Position numbers and translations under genes: made by a program
Notes under the pieces: generated by a model
The model's input: only the letters and a program-made list of their open reading frames with translations
Databases searched by the model: none
What the model was told of the DNA's origin: nothing
Part shown: piece after piece, positions 25,367 through 33,360 of the stretch
Position numbering within the stretch: position 1 is the first letter of the stretch
How the letters are laid out: each line of letters starts with the position of its first letter
NCBI RefSeq assembly: GCF_000717645.1
Contig: NZ_JNZZ01000004.1
Coordinates: 124,001 to 188,000, forward strand
Source of the DNA: Streptomyces californicus
GTDB taxonomy: Bacteria; Actinomycetota; Actinomycetes; Streptomycetales; Streptomycetaceae
DNA: 64,000 bases
Direction of reading: 5' to 3'

Positions 25367-26155
25367 TCAGGAGCGCCGCAGGTCCTCCAAGGTCGCCGCC
25401 GAGCCGGGAAGTTCGGAGCGGGCCGGGGTCTCCAGTCCGTCGAGGAACAGCTGCAGATGGCGGTGGGTGAACCGGTCGATGCCCTGGCAGGCGATGCCGG
25501 GGAGTGGCCGGGTGAGCTGGGAGAGGGCGACGAGCACGTCACCGACGGCGATGTCGGTGCGCAGCCGCCCCGCGGACTGGGCGCGCGCCACGAGTCCTTC
25601 GACGGCCTCTTCGAGGCGCCCGCGCTCGGCGAGCAGGTCGGGGTGGTCCCGGTCGAAGACGCCGGAGAGCATCGGGCACAGGGCGCCGATGCGCTCGTCG
25701 GCCGCCGCGTGGACGAAGCGGCTGAGCGCGGCGAACGGATCGGCCTCCGCCGCCTCGGCCTCCTCCGCGCGCAGGGTGGTGCGGGAGGTCACCGCGAGGA
25801 CGACCTCATGGGTGAGGGCGGCCCGGTCGGGGAAGTTGCGGTAGAGCGTGGCGTTGCCCACGCCCGCGCGCCGGGCCACGTCGTCGAGCGCGACGTCCGG
25901 CCCGAACTCGACGAACAGCTCGCGCGCGGCGGCGATGATCCGCTCACGGTTGCGCAGCGCGTCGGCGCGCGGGCGGGGCGTACCGCGGCACGGAGCCGTC
26001 GGCGCCGCGCCCTTGGCGCGCGCGGCACTGTCGGCGCGCGCGGCGGCCTTCGCGGGCTCAGCGTCCCTCGCGGCGGTCCCGGCGGCGGCCCGCGCGGTCG
26101 AACCGGCGGCGGCCTCCGCGGCGGTCCCGCCCTTCACGACGCTCCCCGTCCCCAT
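25367..26155 (-). CDS. TetR-family transcriptional regulator
   Basis: 262 residues. The first 60 are an Ala-rich low-complexity extension (AAAGTAARDAEPAKAAARAD). The DNA-binding domain follows at about 70-120: RERIIAAARELFVEFGPDVA and DDVARRAGVGNATLYRNFPD. The C-terminal domain resembles the SbtR-like group (ICMPL-type GALCPMLSGVF). ATG 26155 follows GGGAGGG. Three inverted repeats just upstream look like its own operators; the adjacent DHA2 pump is the likely target. Confidence 0.9.
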   Translation of the reverse strand: MGTGSVVKGGTAAEAAAGSTARAAAGTAARDAEPAKAAARADSAARAKGAAPTAPCRGTPRPRADALRNRERIIAAARELFVEFGPDVALDDVARRAGVGNATLYRNFPDRAALTHEVVLAVTSRTTLRAEEAEAAEADPFAALSRFVHAAADERIGALCPMLSGVFDRDHPDLLAERGRLEEAVEGLVARAQSAGRLRTDIAVGDVLVALSQLTRPLPGIACQGIDRFTHRHLQLFLDGLETPARSELPGSAATLEDLRRS

Positions 26156-26198
26156 GACAGCACCCTCCCCTTTCCCTCTGCGTGGTCGATCGGTCCCG

Positions 26199-26264
26199 CC
26201 CCGTAAGCGGGGACCGCTTCCCCGTTTAGCGGGGACACAGGTGCAAACGGGGAGAGCCTCCCCG
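26199..26264. promoter_or_regulatory. Array of three inverted repeats upstream of tetR
   Basis: CCCCG-TAAG-CGGGG (26199-26212), CCCCG-TTTAG-CGGGG (26220-26234) and CGGGGA-GAGCC-TCCCCG (26248-26264), spaced about two helix turns apart, between the TetR gene and the M6 protease gene. They share a CCCCG half-site and look like a cooperative operator for the TetR protein, possibly controlling both directions. Confidence 0.65.
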
Positions 26265-26422
26265 CTTATTTCGGCACGTGTTGTGACGTGCATCACTTCA
26301 CTGCGCGAGGAAAACCCTCCGATCGGCGCACCCGACGAGCGCCCGCGCACCGCCCGGCACAGGCTGATCGCCAGAGCGCAGTCAGGGGCCGGCCGACTGC
26401 CGCGGACCCCGAAGGCGCCTCT

Positions 26423-27700
26423 ATGCAGCAGCCCCGCCACCGGATACGCAGACACCGCCGCCCGATCGCCCTGGTCGGAGCGACCGCGCTGGTCATAGCC
26501 GCCATGGCCACGGCCAGCACCACGCTCCCGACCGGCGGTCGCGCCTCGGCCGGCCCCGCGCCCACCAGCCAGGACGCCGCCCTCGCGCCCTGCCGCATCT
26601 CCTCCGCCATGGGCGTCCAGATGTCCGAGGGCCTGCCCACACCCCCCGGTTACGCGCGCTCGACCGGCGAGATCAGGGCGCTCAACCTGATGATCGACTT
26701 CCCGGACGCGGAGGGCACGGAACCGGCCGAGGACCGGTACGCGGAGTTCTTCCCGCAGACCTCGGAGTGGTTCCGGACCAGCTCGTACGGGCGGCTCGAC
26801 TACCGCCCCGAGGCCCCCGTCAAGGACTGGCTGCGGATGCCGGCGCCGTTCGCGGAGTACGGGATAGAGCGCGGTTCACCGTTCGAGCCGGGCTACCGCC
26901 AGCTGGTGAAGGATCTCGTCGCCGCCGCCGACCCCGAGGTCGACTTCTCGGCGTACGACCTGGTCAACGTCCTCGTCACCCCGAACGCGGGCCCCTCGGC
27001 GCTGGACACCGTGCTCTCGGTGACGTTCTCCGGCAACGACGAGGCCCCGGAGGCGGACGGCGTACCGCTGTCGAACACGTCCTTCGTCTACAGCCGCCAG
27101 GACGACGGCTCGGGCTCGTACGCCGAGACCGGATACCGCGTCCTGCCGCACGAGAACGGCCACGTCTTCGGGCTGCCCGACCTCTACACGATGGAGGGCG
27201 GCGGCTCCGTGGGGCACTGGGACATCATGTCCGAGGACTGGGGGGCCAACAACGACTTCCTGGCCTGGCACAAGTGGAAGCTCGGCTGGCTCGACAACGA
27301 CCAGATCAGCTGCGCCTCCCGGCCCGGCGTCAGCGAGCACACGCTCGGGCCCCTGGCGTCCGAGGGCGGCTCCAAGCTCGCGTTCGTCCCGCTGAGCGCG
27401 GAGTCCGGGTACGCCGTGGAGGTCCGCACGGCGGCGGGCAACGACGAGGCGGTCTGCCGCCCCGGGGTGCTGATCTACAAGGTCAGCTCGGACGTGGACA
27501 CCGGCCAAGGCCCGGTCTCGGTCGCCGACGCCACGGAGGACAGCGGCGGCTGCACCCGCCGCCCCAACGTGCACGCGGAACTGTCCGACGCCCCGTTCCG
27601 CCCCGGCCAGACCTTCACCGACCGCGCCCACGGCGTACGGATATCCGTGCTGGACGAGGACGACGACGGCAACTACCGGGTACGGGTCACGCGCCCGTGA
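26423..27700 (+). CDS. Secreted M6-family metalloprotease
   Basis: 425-residue zinc protease of the immune inhibitor A (M6) group. A signal peptide is clear: basic start (RHRIRRHRRP), hydrophobic core (ALVGATALVIAAMATAS), cleavage near ASA. The zinc site is H243-E-N-G-H247 in LPHENGHVFGLPDLY, with a downstream DIMSEDWG Met-turn. The C-terminal region (about 300-425) looks like a beta-rich domain. It is exported and should degrade extracellular protein. ATG 26423 is next to the signal peptide. Its stop codon lies in the first copy of a 36-bp tandem repeat. Confidence 0.9.
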   Translation: MQQPRHRIRRHRRPIALVGATALVIAAMATASTTLPTGGRASAGPAPTSQDAALAPCRISSAMGVQMSEGLPTPPGYARSTGEIRALNLMIDFPDAEGTEPAEDRYAEFFPQTSEWFRTSSYGRLDYRPEAPVKDWLRMPAPFAEYGIERGSPFEPGYRQLVKDLVAAADPEVDFSAYDLVNVLVTPNAGPSALDTVLSVTFSGNDEAPEADGVPLSNTSFVYSRQDDGSGSYAETGYRVLPHENGHVFGLPDLYTMEGGGSVGHWDIMSEDWGANNDFLAWHKWKLGWLDNDQISCASRPGVSEHTLGPLASEGGSKLAFVPLSAESGYAVEVRTAAGNDEAVCRPGVLIYKVSSDVDTGQGPVSVADATEDSGGCTRRPNVHAELSDAPFRPGQTFTDRAHGVRISVLDEDDDGNYRVRVTRP

Positions 27701-27812
27701 GCCCTCGCGCGTCGAGGTCGGGTCACGCGCGCGTGAGTCCCCGCGCGCCGGGGTCGGATCACGCGCCCGTGAGTCCCCGCACGTCGGGGTCGGGTCACGC
27801 GCCCGTGAGGAC
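27685..27812. repeat. 36-bp tandem repeat containing a dual-strand stop palindrome
   Basis: Units start at 27685, 27721, 27757 and 27793 (the last one partial), each beginning GGTCACGCGCCCGTGAG with few changes. Each holds TCACG-CGCC-CGTGA, which reads TGA on both strands. The first unit supplies the stop of the M6 protease gene; the last supplies the stop of the converging ANL gene. Confidence 0.85.
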
Positions 27813-29024
27813 CGACACCCACCCCTCGCGGAGCACGGCGCGGTCCCCCGTACGGAACCAGCCCCCGTCACCGAAGGCGGCCCCGGTCGCCGCCGGGTCG
27901 TGCCAGTAGCCGCGGAACAGCGACTGGCCCCGCAGCCACAGCTCCCCGGCCGCCCCGTCGGGCAGCGCCTCACCGGACGGTCCGGCGATCCGCACCTCGG
28001 TCGCCGGCGCGGGCCGGCCCGCGCGACCGGGACCATCGCCCCGGTCGGGGTCGGACGGCACGAGCACACTGCCGCCGGTCTCGGCGAGGCCGTAACCGCT
28101 GCCGGGCAGCGGGTGGGCCTCCCCCTCCGCCGCCCCCGCGAGGTCTTCGGCCAGCAGGAGCGCGGCGCCGACCGCCATCGCACCGTAGAGCGCGCTGAAG
28201 GCGGCGGGGCGGGGGAAGGGGAGCGTCAGCCGGACGGCGGGGGCCTGTCCCGGGAACACGCCGCGCACCAGGGCGGCGACCGCCGCGTGGTAGCGGGAGT
28301 CGGTGGCGGCTCCGGCCAGGGCGAGATGGGTGGCCACCGCGCCCCGGAGGCGGCCGGAGCCGTCCGCGGTGTAGAGGATCGTGGCGTCGTCCTCGGGCCG
28401 GGGCTCCACGTCCGGCGGCGCGGCCAGCGGATCGGGCGCGGGGAACTCCTCGTACCGCTCGATCCGCAGCCCCGGCGCCTCCTCCCCCGCGGGCTCGGGC
28501 CCGGGGAGGAGGACGACGCGTGTTCCGGTCCGACGGGCCCATCCGGCGGTCCGCCCCAGCCACTCCCCGTCCACCAGGAGCACCTCGGGCCCGCAGTCGT
28601 CGAGGACGTGGGCGAACTCCTCGTCGGTCCACCGCGCATCGGCGGGTACGGCGACGATACCGGCCAACTGGGCGGCCCAGAAGGCGATCTGCCACGCGGC
28701 AACGTTCCGCGCCGCCACCACGGCCCGGTCCCCGGAGCGCAACCCGTAGCGCTCGCGCAGGAGTACGGCGAGGGCGGAGGCGGCGGCGAAGAACTGCCCG
28801 TAGGAGCAGGTGCGTTCGCCGTCGACCAGGAACGGCGCGTCCCCATGGGCCCAGGTGGTCTCCACGAACTCCCGCAGCGTACGCGGGCCGTCGGCATACT
28901 CCGGTACGCCCCGCTCGGTGACGACCACCGCGTACGGTGCGCCCGGCGCGGTGAGGGACGCCTCGACCCGCTCGACCCGCCGGGTGTGCTCGGCCCGGGG
29001 CAGGGGCGGTGGGACATGGGGCAC
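27795..29024 (-). CDS. ANL-superfamily adenylate-forming protein lacking its C-terminal domain
   Basis: 409 residues matching the large N-terminal domain of acyl-CoA synthetases. A5-like GYGLAETGG and A7-like GGWFRTGDRAVL are present, but the protein stops 12 residues later, so the mobile C-terminal domain with the catalytic lysine is missing (family length is about 500-550). The A3 P-loop is degenerate: YTADGSGRLRGA in place of YTSGTTGxPKG, without its lysine. It is therefore probably inactive as a ligase, or works with a separate partner. The GTG at 29024 follows AGAGG. Truncation occurs exactly at the 36-bp repeat. Confidence 0.8.
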   Translation of the reverse strand: MPHVPPPLPRAEHTRRVERVEASLTAPGAPYAVVVTERGVPEYADGPRTLREFVETTWAHGDAPFLVDGERTCSYGQFFAAASALAVLLRERYGLRSGDRAVVAARNVAAWQIAFWAAQLAGIVAVPADARWTDEEFAHVLDDCGPEVLLVDGEWLGRTAGWARRTGTRVVLLPGPEPAGEEAPGLRIERYEEFPAPDPLAAPPDVEPRPEDDATILYTADGSGRLRGAVATHLALAGAATDSRYHAAVAALVRGVFPGQAPAVRLTLPFPRPAAFSALYGAMAVGAALLLAEDLAGAAEGEAHPLPGSGYGLAETGGSVLVPSDPDRGDGPGRAGRPAPATEVRIAGPSGEALPDGAAGELWLRGQSLFRGYWHDPAATGAAFGDGGWFRTGDRAVLREGWVSVLTGA

Positions 29025-29213
29025 GGGCGGCCTCTTCTCGATCCGGCGCGGGCCCCCGCCGGCCACCCCTGGCGACCGTCGGCGTACCCCTGACGCCTGC
29101 TGACAGGCGAGACGCTATGCGGACGACGGCGCGACGCCAAGACCGCGGCCGGACAGACCCTGAGCGCCCGGACACCGCCGAGGCTCGCACGGCGGTGTCC
29201 GGGCGGGACCGGG

Positions 29214-29792
29214 TCAGGCCCGGCGGGAGCGCCAGAGCCAGACCGAGCCGACGGCTATCACGGTCAGGGAGATCAGGTTGCCGACGAGGGCGGGCAGTTC
29301 GCCCGCCGGGGCGATGGTGGTCTCGTTCCAGAGGACCGCCGCGACGACCGGCAGCAGACCGATGGCCGTGACGCCGACGACCTTCTGGCGCGGCCTCCAG
29401 TGCACCGAGGTGCAGAGCAGGACCCCGCCGACGATCCGGAAGATCCCGCTGCCGACGCGCAGCGCGTACACGTCGGGGAGGAGGATCACGAGGAGGTAGG
29501 GCACGGTGAGCATCAGGAGCGGCACCAGCGGATGCACCTTGCCGCGCCGGGCCGGTGCGGGGGCGGCGCCTTGGACGCCCGCCTCCGCCAGCGCCGTGGC
29601 CGCGATCGTCCGGGGGTCCCCGAGGCCCGCGAGGATGTCGCCCACCGGGGTCGCGGGCTGCTCCGCTCGGGTCACCTCGATGTGCTCGGCGAGGTCCGCG
29701 ACCAGCTCCTGCCGACGGCCGGCGGGCAGCGCGGAGGCTTCCCGCTCGACAGCGGCGAGGTAGTCGCGTACGGGGTCGGCGGTCGTCTTCAT
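29214..29792 (-). CDS. HAAS-domain membrane protein
   Basis: 192 residues. The N-terminal 60 residues (DPVRDYLAAVEREASALPAG, LVADLAEHIE, GDPRTIAATAL) match the HAAS signalling domain often coded beside PadR regulators. Four hydrophobic segments follow (about 92-110, 118-132, 143-160, 166-186). The start overlaps the padR stop (ATGA), so both are co-translated. It probably senses or transmits a membrane signal to the PadR partner; that is family knowledge, not seen here. Confidence 0.85.
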   Translation of the reverse strand: MKTTADPVRDYLAAVEREASALPAGRRQELVADLAEHIEVTRAEQPATPVGDILAGLGDPRTIAATALAEAGVQGAAPAPARRGKVHPLVPLLMLTVPYLLVILLPDVYALRVGSGIFRIVGGVLLCTSVHWRPRQKVVGVTAIGLLPVVAAVLWNETTIAPAGELPALVGNLISLTVIAVGSVWLWRSRRA

Positions 29793-30172
29793 GCGTGGTC
29801 TCCGGCAGAGGCGTGGGGAACGGTCAGAAATGCGTCGACGGCGTCACGGAAGCCGGGCCAGACGCGGGTGAACTCATCGAGCGCGGCCCTGCCGCTGTCG
29901 GTGAGCGCGTAGTAGCGGCGGGGCGGGCCGGAGGCGGACTCCTGCCAGGTGGTGGTGACCAGGTCGTCACGGCGGAGCCGGGACAGCAGCGGGTAGACCG
30001 TGCCCTGGCTGGTGGCCAGGGCCCCGGAACCCTCCAGCTCCCGCAGGAGCTCGACGCCGTACCGAGGACGGTCCCGCATCAGAGCGAGCACGCAGTACTC
30101 CAGGACACCCTTGCGCAACTGGGCCGCTGCCCGCGCCTGCTTGCTCGCATCACCTGCTTCCATGCGATGCAT
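29789..30172 (-). CDS. PadR-family transcriptional regulator
   Basis: 127 residues. The winged helix domain covers about 18-95: LRKGVLEYCVLALMRDRPRY, GVELLRELE, SQGTVYPLLSRLRRDDLV and the wing GPPRRYYALTDSGRAAL. A short C-terminal helix follows. The ATG at 30172 or the one at 30163 could start it; no ribosome site is clear, so a leaderless transcript is possible. A palindrome lies 7 bp upstream. It is translationally coupled to the HAAS membrane gene. Confidence 0.88.
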   Translation of the reverse strand: MHRMEAGDASKQARAAAQLRKGVLEYCVLALMRDRPRYGVELLRELEGSGALATSQGTVYPLLSRLRRDDLVTTTWQESASGPPRRYYALTDSGRAALDEFTRVWPGFRDAVDAFLTVPHASAGDHA

Positions 30173-30178
30173 AGTACC

Positions 30179-30188
30179 TGTCCGGACA
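30179..30188. promoter_or_regulatory. Palindrome upstream of padR
   Basis: TGTCCGGACA, a perfect 10-bp palindrome 7 bp before the outermost padR start, placed to act as an autoregulatory operator. It is short, so chance is possible. Confidence 0.35.
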
Positions 30189-30307
30189 AGGCTCTTGGCA
30201 AGCCCCTCCGGACATGCGGAAACCCCCAGCCGATGGCTGGGGGTCGGGGTGGCTGCCGCCGGTCGGGGGCGGCCCGGGGAGCGGGACGCGTCGCCCGCGC
30301 CCCGGGT

Positions 30308-30824
30308 TCACCCCCTTCCTGTGATTCCTCGGTCCGGCAGGCCGTTGGCGCGGGCGCGGGGCCGGGCGGTGACCGGCATGTGCTTCCAGCCGGAGACGAA
30401 GGCGTACGCGAGTCGTTCCGGCGGGCCGGCGCGCTGGAAGTCCTCGAAGCGCGTGCGGAGTTCCTCGAAGAGGATGCGCAGGGCGATCCGGGCCACGCGG
30501 GACCCGACGCAGTAGTGCGGGCCGATACCGAAGGCGATGTGTGCCGCCGTCGCCGAGCGGGGCGATCAGGTCGACGACCAGGGGGCTGATCATGTCCTTC
30601 TGGCGTTCGACGGCCTTCACCACGAGGGGCTTCTTCAGGCGCGTCTGCCTCTCGGTGCGGCGCGGCCGGTCGGTGACGGCGAGCTGCTTGCCGCCGATGT
30701 TCCAGAAGCCGCCCTTGTCGTCGATCTCCTGGCGCGTCAGGGTCTCCTGGGCCCGCATCCGCCGCCCTACGGCATATGCGTCGCCGTCGCTGGACAGCCA
30801 GGGGTCGACGAGATCGGCCGCCAC
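30308..30824 (-). pseudogene. Cytochrome P450 relic with internal deletions
   Basis: Minus-strand remnant of about 517 bp against the normal 1,200. The N-terminal part reads DLVDPWLSSDGDAYAVGRRM, then FWNI joined directly to GGKQLAVTDRPRRTERQ and KDMISPLVVDLI, skipping the B/C-helix region. After a second, larger deletion and a frameshift near 30540 comes the haem-binding end: AFGIGPHYCVGSRVARIAL (FGxGxHxCxG with the Cys ligand), EELRTRFEDFQ and WKHMPVTA, to the stop at 30308. Missing are the I-helix and ExxR regions. It lies next to a biosynthetic operon, so it may be a lost tailoring enzyme. Confidence 0.75.
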
Positions 30825-31520
30825 CCCGTGGTGCACGGGACATCCGGAAATCGCCGCATTCGACAGGGCGGCGTCATGGACTTTCCAGGGGGTTGCCCTT
30901 TCGTCCGGTGGAGATGCCCGCGGGGCAACGCACACGACGGGTTTCAGGCGGGCTCGGGGATTTGACCATGCGTTTAATCGCCCAGCGGCGATGCAATGAA
31001 TGGGACACATACAGATGGTCTGACGGCGCGCCGGGACACGGCCCGCGCCGTCTCCACCGGGGACCCCGTCACCGGTGGCGCGACCTGCCTTCCGTCCACC
31101 GGCCGCCCGCAACGGCGGCCTCGGCCCGGGCCGCCCGAAAGCCCCGCCGCCCGAAGGTCATCGCATGAAAGTCGCCGAATCATGACTATGGAGGCAATGC
31201 GGCGCCCCCGCCAGGCACACCCTTGACATGCCCATCGAGACCCGCATACCGTAATTCAGACATTGATCGGCGATCACCGCCGCACCTTACAGTAAAATCC
31301 TTTCCGTTTTCCTTTTGCTTGCGCCCCATTCTTTCGCCGCATACATTCGCGGTTTCCGTGATCGGCCCATTGCTCACCAGTGGTCCATTGTTCACATGAG
31401 TTTCGGGGGATACTCGCGTGCTGTCCGTTTGGCACCCGGCCACCAAGATGCAGCAGGGCCGGCGGGTCCTCGACCGCGACGAACGGCAACGGCCCGCCCA
31501 ACTCGCCCCCTCCGTGAGGG
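30825..31520. other. Gap with AT-richer stretch between two P450 relics
   Basis: About 700 bp. I see no intact gene. From about 31180 to 31420 the sequence is clearly AT-richer than its surroundings (TTACAGTAAAATCC, TTTCCTTTTGC) and carries a -35/-10 pair listed separately. Open frames here lack starts with ribosome sites and show no recognisable protein. Confidence 0.5.
31223..31252 (+). promoter_or_regulatory. Sigma-70-type promoter for the NRPS operon
   Basis: TTGACA (31223-31228), 18 bp, TACCGT (31247-31252). The -35 box is perfect and the -10 matches TAnnnT. It points toward the P450 relic, thioesterase, SDR and NRPS genes. Confidence 0.5.
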
Positions 31521-31721
31521 AACCGGGCGGCTGCCCCGTCCCGCGTCGAGGGCTCGGTCGCCTTACCGACCCTGCTGCGCCGCCTGCCCGGCCTCGAACT
31601 CGCCGTCCCGCACGATGCGCTGGAATAGGTCTTCGACAACTCCACCAGCCGGGGCCTGAACAAGCTTCCGGTCCGCTACCGCACCCGGCTCGCCGTCGAC
31701 GACCCGGAAGGGGTCCACTGA
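31521..31721 (+). pseudogene. C-terminal cytochrome P450 relic, first gene of old operon
   Basis: Frame with TGA at 31719-31721 reads APSRVEGSVALPTLLRRLPG and LELAVP, typical of the L-helix to C-terminus of bacterial P450s (LARVE...ALxxLLRRxPGLxLAVP), then an in-frame TAG at 31626, then NSTSRGLNKLPVRYR, matching the usual final beta strand. The haem-Cys region just upstream is not recognisable. It includes a TTA codon. Its final TGA overlaps the thioesterase ATG (TGATG), showing that the complete P450 gene was once translationally coupled to the thioesterase. Confidence 0.6.
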
Positions 31722-32464
31722 TGCCCACCCGTACGACTCTGGTCTGCCTGCCCTTCGCGGGCGCCGGAGCCTCCTTCTTCCGCCCCTGGCAGCGCGTCGC
31801 CGGCGACCGGCTGACGATCCTGCCGATGCAACTCCCCGGCCGGGAGCGCCGGATCGACCAGGACCCGTACACCGACGTCGGCACGGCGACCGACGGCCTC
31901 CTCGCCGACCTGCGCGCCGCGCTCGCCGACGACCCCCGGCTGCCGCGCCGCATCGCCCTCTTCGGGCACAGCCTGGGCGCGGTCCTCGCCTACGAGCTGG
32001 CGCACCGGCTGGCCGGGGACCCGGACGGCCCCGCACTCGTGCACCTCTTCGTCAGCGGCTCCCCGCACCCCGCCGAACAGCGCGGCCGCCGGGCCACGGG
32101 CCTGCCCGACGACGCGTTCCTGGCGCGGGTCAACGAGTTCGCCGGGTACACCCACGAGGCGCTCGACGACCCGGAGATGCGCGAGCTGATCCTGCCGACG
32201 CTCCGCGCCGACGTGCGGATGCACGAGAGCTACACGCCCTCCACCGACCAGGCGCTGCCCGCCCCGCTCACCGCGGTGCGCGGCAGCCACGACGAGCTGG
32301 TCTCCGGCGAGGAGGCGGCGGCCTGGGAGAAGGTGGCCGGCGCCGGCTTCCGCTCCGTGGAACTGCCCGGCGGCCACATGTACCTGACCGAGTCCGCCTC
32401 GGCCCTGCTGGACGTCGTCGCCGCCGGCGCGGGCGTCGCGGAGGAGGGCGAGCCGTGCGCCTGA
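31721..32464 (+). CDS. Type II thioesterase of the NRPS operon
   Basis: 247-residue alpha/beta-hydrolase of the TEII (GrsT-like) family, which releases wrongly loaded or modified acyl groups from carrier proteins. N-terminal LVCLPFAGAGASFFRPW, nucleophile elbow G-H-S84-L-G, and the catalytic His219 in PGGHMYLTE are all present; the acid is likely the Asp in GSHDELVSGEE. ATG 31721 follows GGAAGG and overlaps the relic's stop. The next gene starts 10 bp before its end, so both are co-translated. In related A-PCP systems such as NikP2 a TEII frees a hydroxylated amino acid. Confidence 0.92.
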   Translation: MPTRTTLVCLPFAGAGASFFRPWQRVAGDRLTILPMQLPGRERRIDQDPYTDVGTATDGLLADLRAALADDPRLPRRIALFGHSLGAVLAYELAHRLAGDPDGPALVHLFVSGSPHPAEQRGRRATGLPDDAFLARVNEFAGYTHEALDDPEMRELILPTLRADVRMHESYTPSTDQALPAPLTAVRGSHDELVSGEEAAAWEKVAGAGFRSVELPGGHMYLTESASALLDVVAAGAGVAEEGEPCA

Positions 32465-33279
32465 CCGGAAAGACCGTCGTCGTCACCGGCGCGGCCCGGG
32501 GCCTGGGCCGGGCCACGGCGGAGGCGTGCGCGGCCGAGGGCGCCGACCTGGCGCTGCTCGACCTCTGCGACGACCTGCCCGGGGTGCCGTACCCGCTGGG
32601 CACGGCGGGCCAGTTGGAGCACACGGCGGAGCTGTGCCGCAAAGCCGGCTCCGCGGTGCTCACGGCCCGCTGCGACGTGCGCGACCTGCGTTCCGTGGAG
32701 GAGGCGGTGGCGCTGGCGGAGGAACGGTTCGGCGCGCTCGACGGCGTCGTCAACAACGCCGGGATCGCGGCGCCGTCGGGCCGGCCGGCGCACGAGATCG
32801 GCGAGGAGGAGTGGGCGCTGATGATCGACGTCGACCTCTCCGGGGCCTGGCGGATGATCCGCTCCGTCGGCGGGGCGATGAGCGCCCGCCGCTCGGGCAG
32901 CATCGTCAACATCGCCTCCACGGCGGGCCTGGTGGGCTACCGGCACTTCGCCGGGTACGTCGCCGCGAAGCACGGCCTCATCGGGCTCACCAGGGCGGCG
33001 GCGCTCGACTACGCCCCCCGGAAGGTACGGGTCAACGCCGTCTGCCCCGGCTCGGTCCGCGACGACCCGACCGCCGAGGGCCGGATGCTCGCCGAGATCG
33101 CCCGCGCCCTCGACGTACCGGTGAGCGAGCACGAGCAGGAGTTCGTCGCGGCGCAGCCGATGAACGCGCTGATCGAGCCGGCGGACGTGGCGGCGGCCGT
33201 GGTCTACCTGTTGTCGGACGACGCCCGGCAGGTGACGGGGACGACCCTGACCGTGGACGGCGGCTTCTCGGCCCGCTGA
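32455..33279 (+). CDS. Short-chain dehydrogenase/reductase of the NRPS operon
   Basis: 274-residue SDR. The NAD(P) site TGAARGLG is at residues 11-18, NNAG follows near 101, and the catalytic Ser and Y-x3-K are in IVNIASTAG and GYVAAKHG; the ending VTGTTLTVDGGFSAR is typical. Insertions between the second strand and third helix (DLPGVPYPLGTAGQ) resemble SDRs that hold NAD tightly. It starts at GTG 32455, overlapping the thioesterase gene by 10 bp. Likely it oxidises or reduces a beta-hydroxy/keto group on the amino acid made by the NRPS module; that is inference. Confidence 0.92.
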   Translation: MRLTGKTVVVTGAARGLGRATAEACAAEGADLALLDLCDDLPGVPYPLGTAGQLEHTAELCRKAGSAVLTARCDVRDLRSVEEAVALAEERFGALDGVVNNAGIAAPSGRPAHEIGEEEWALMIDVDLSGAWRMIRSVGGAMSARRSGSIVNIASTAGLVGYRHFAGYVAAKHGLIGLTRAAALDYAPRKVRVNAVCPGSVRDDPTAEGRMLAEIARALDVPVSEHEQEFVAAQPMNALIEPADVAAAVVYLLSDDARQVTGTTLTVDGGFSAR

Positions 33280-33360
33280 GCACGGCGGTCGGCAGCGGTT
33301 CTCGCGACCGCCCAGGATGGTTCAGGACCTTTCGAGGACAGAGGACAGGGGAGGACACCC

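Noticed and set aside
27685..27812. CRISPR-like array
   Set aside because: The units are directly adjacent without unique spacers, and no cas gene is near; it is a plain tandem repeat.
31418..31720. N-terminal extension of the thioesterase
   Set aside because: The extension is Arg/Pro-rich and lies in the wrong frame relative to the P450 relic, and family members begin at the MPTRTTLVCLPFAG position with a good ribosome site.
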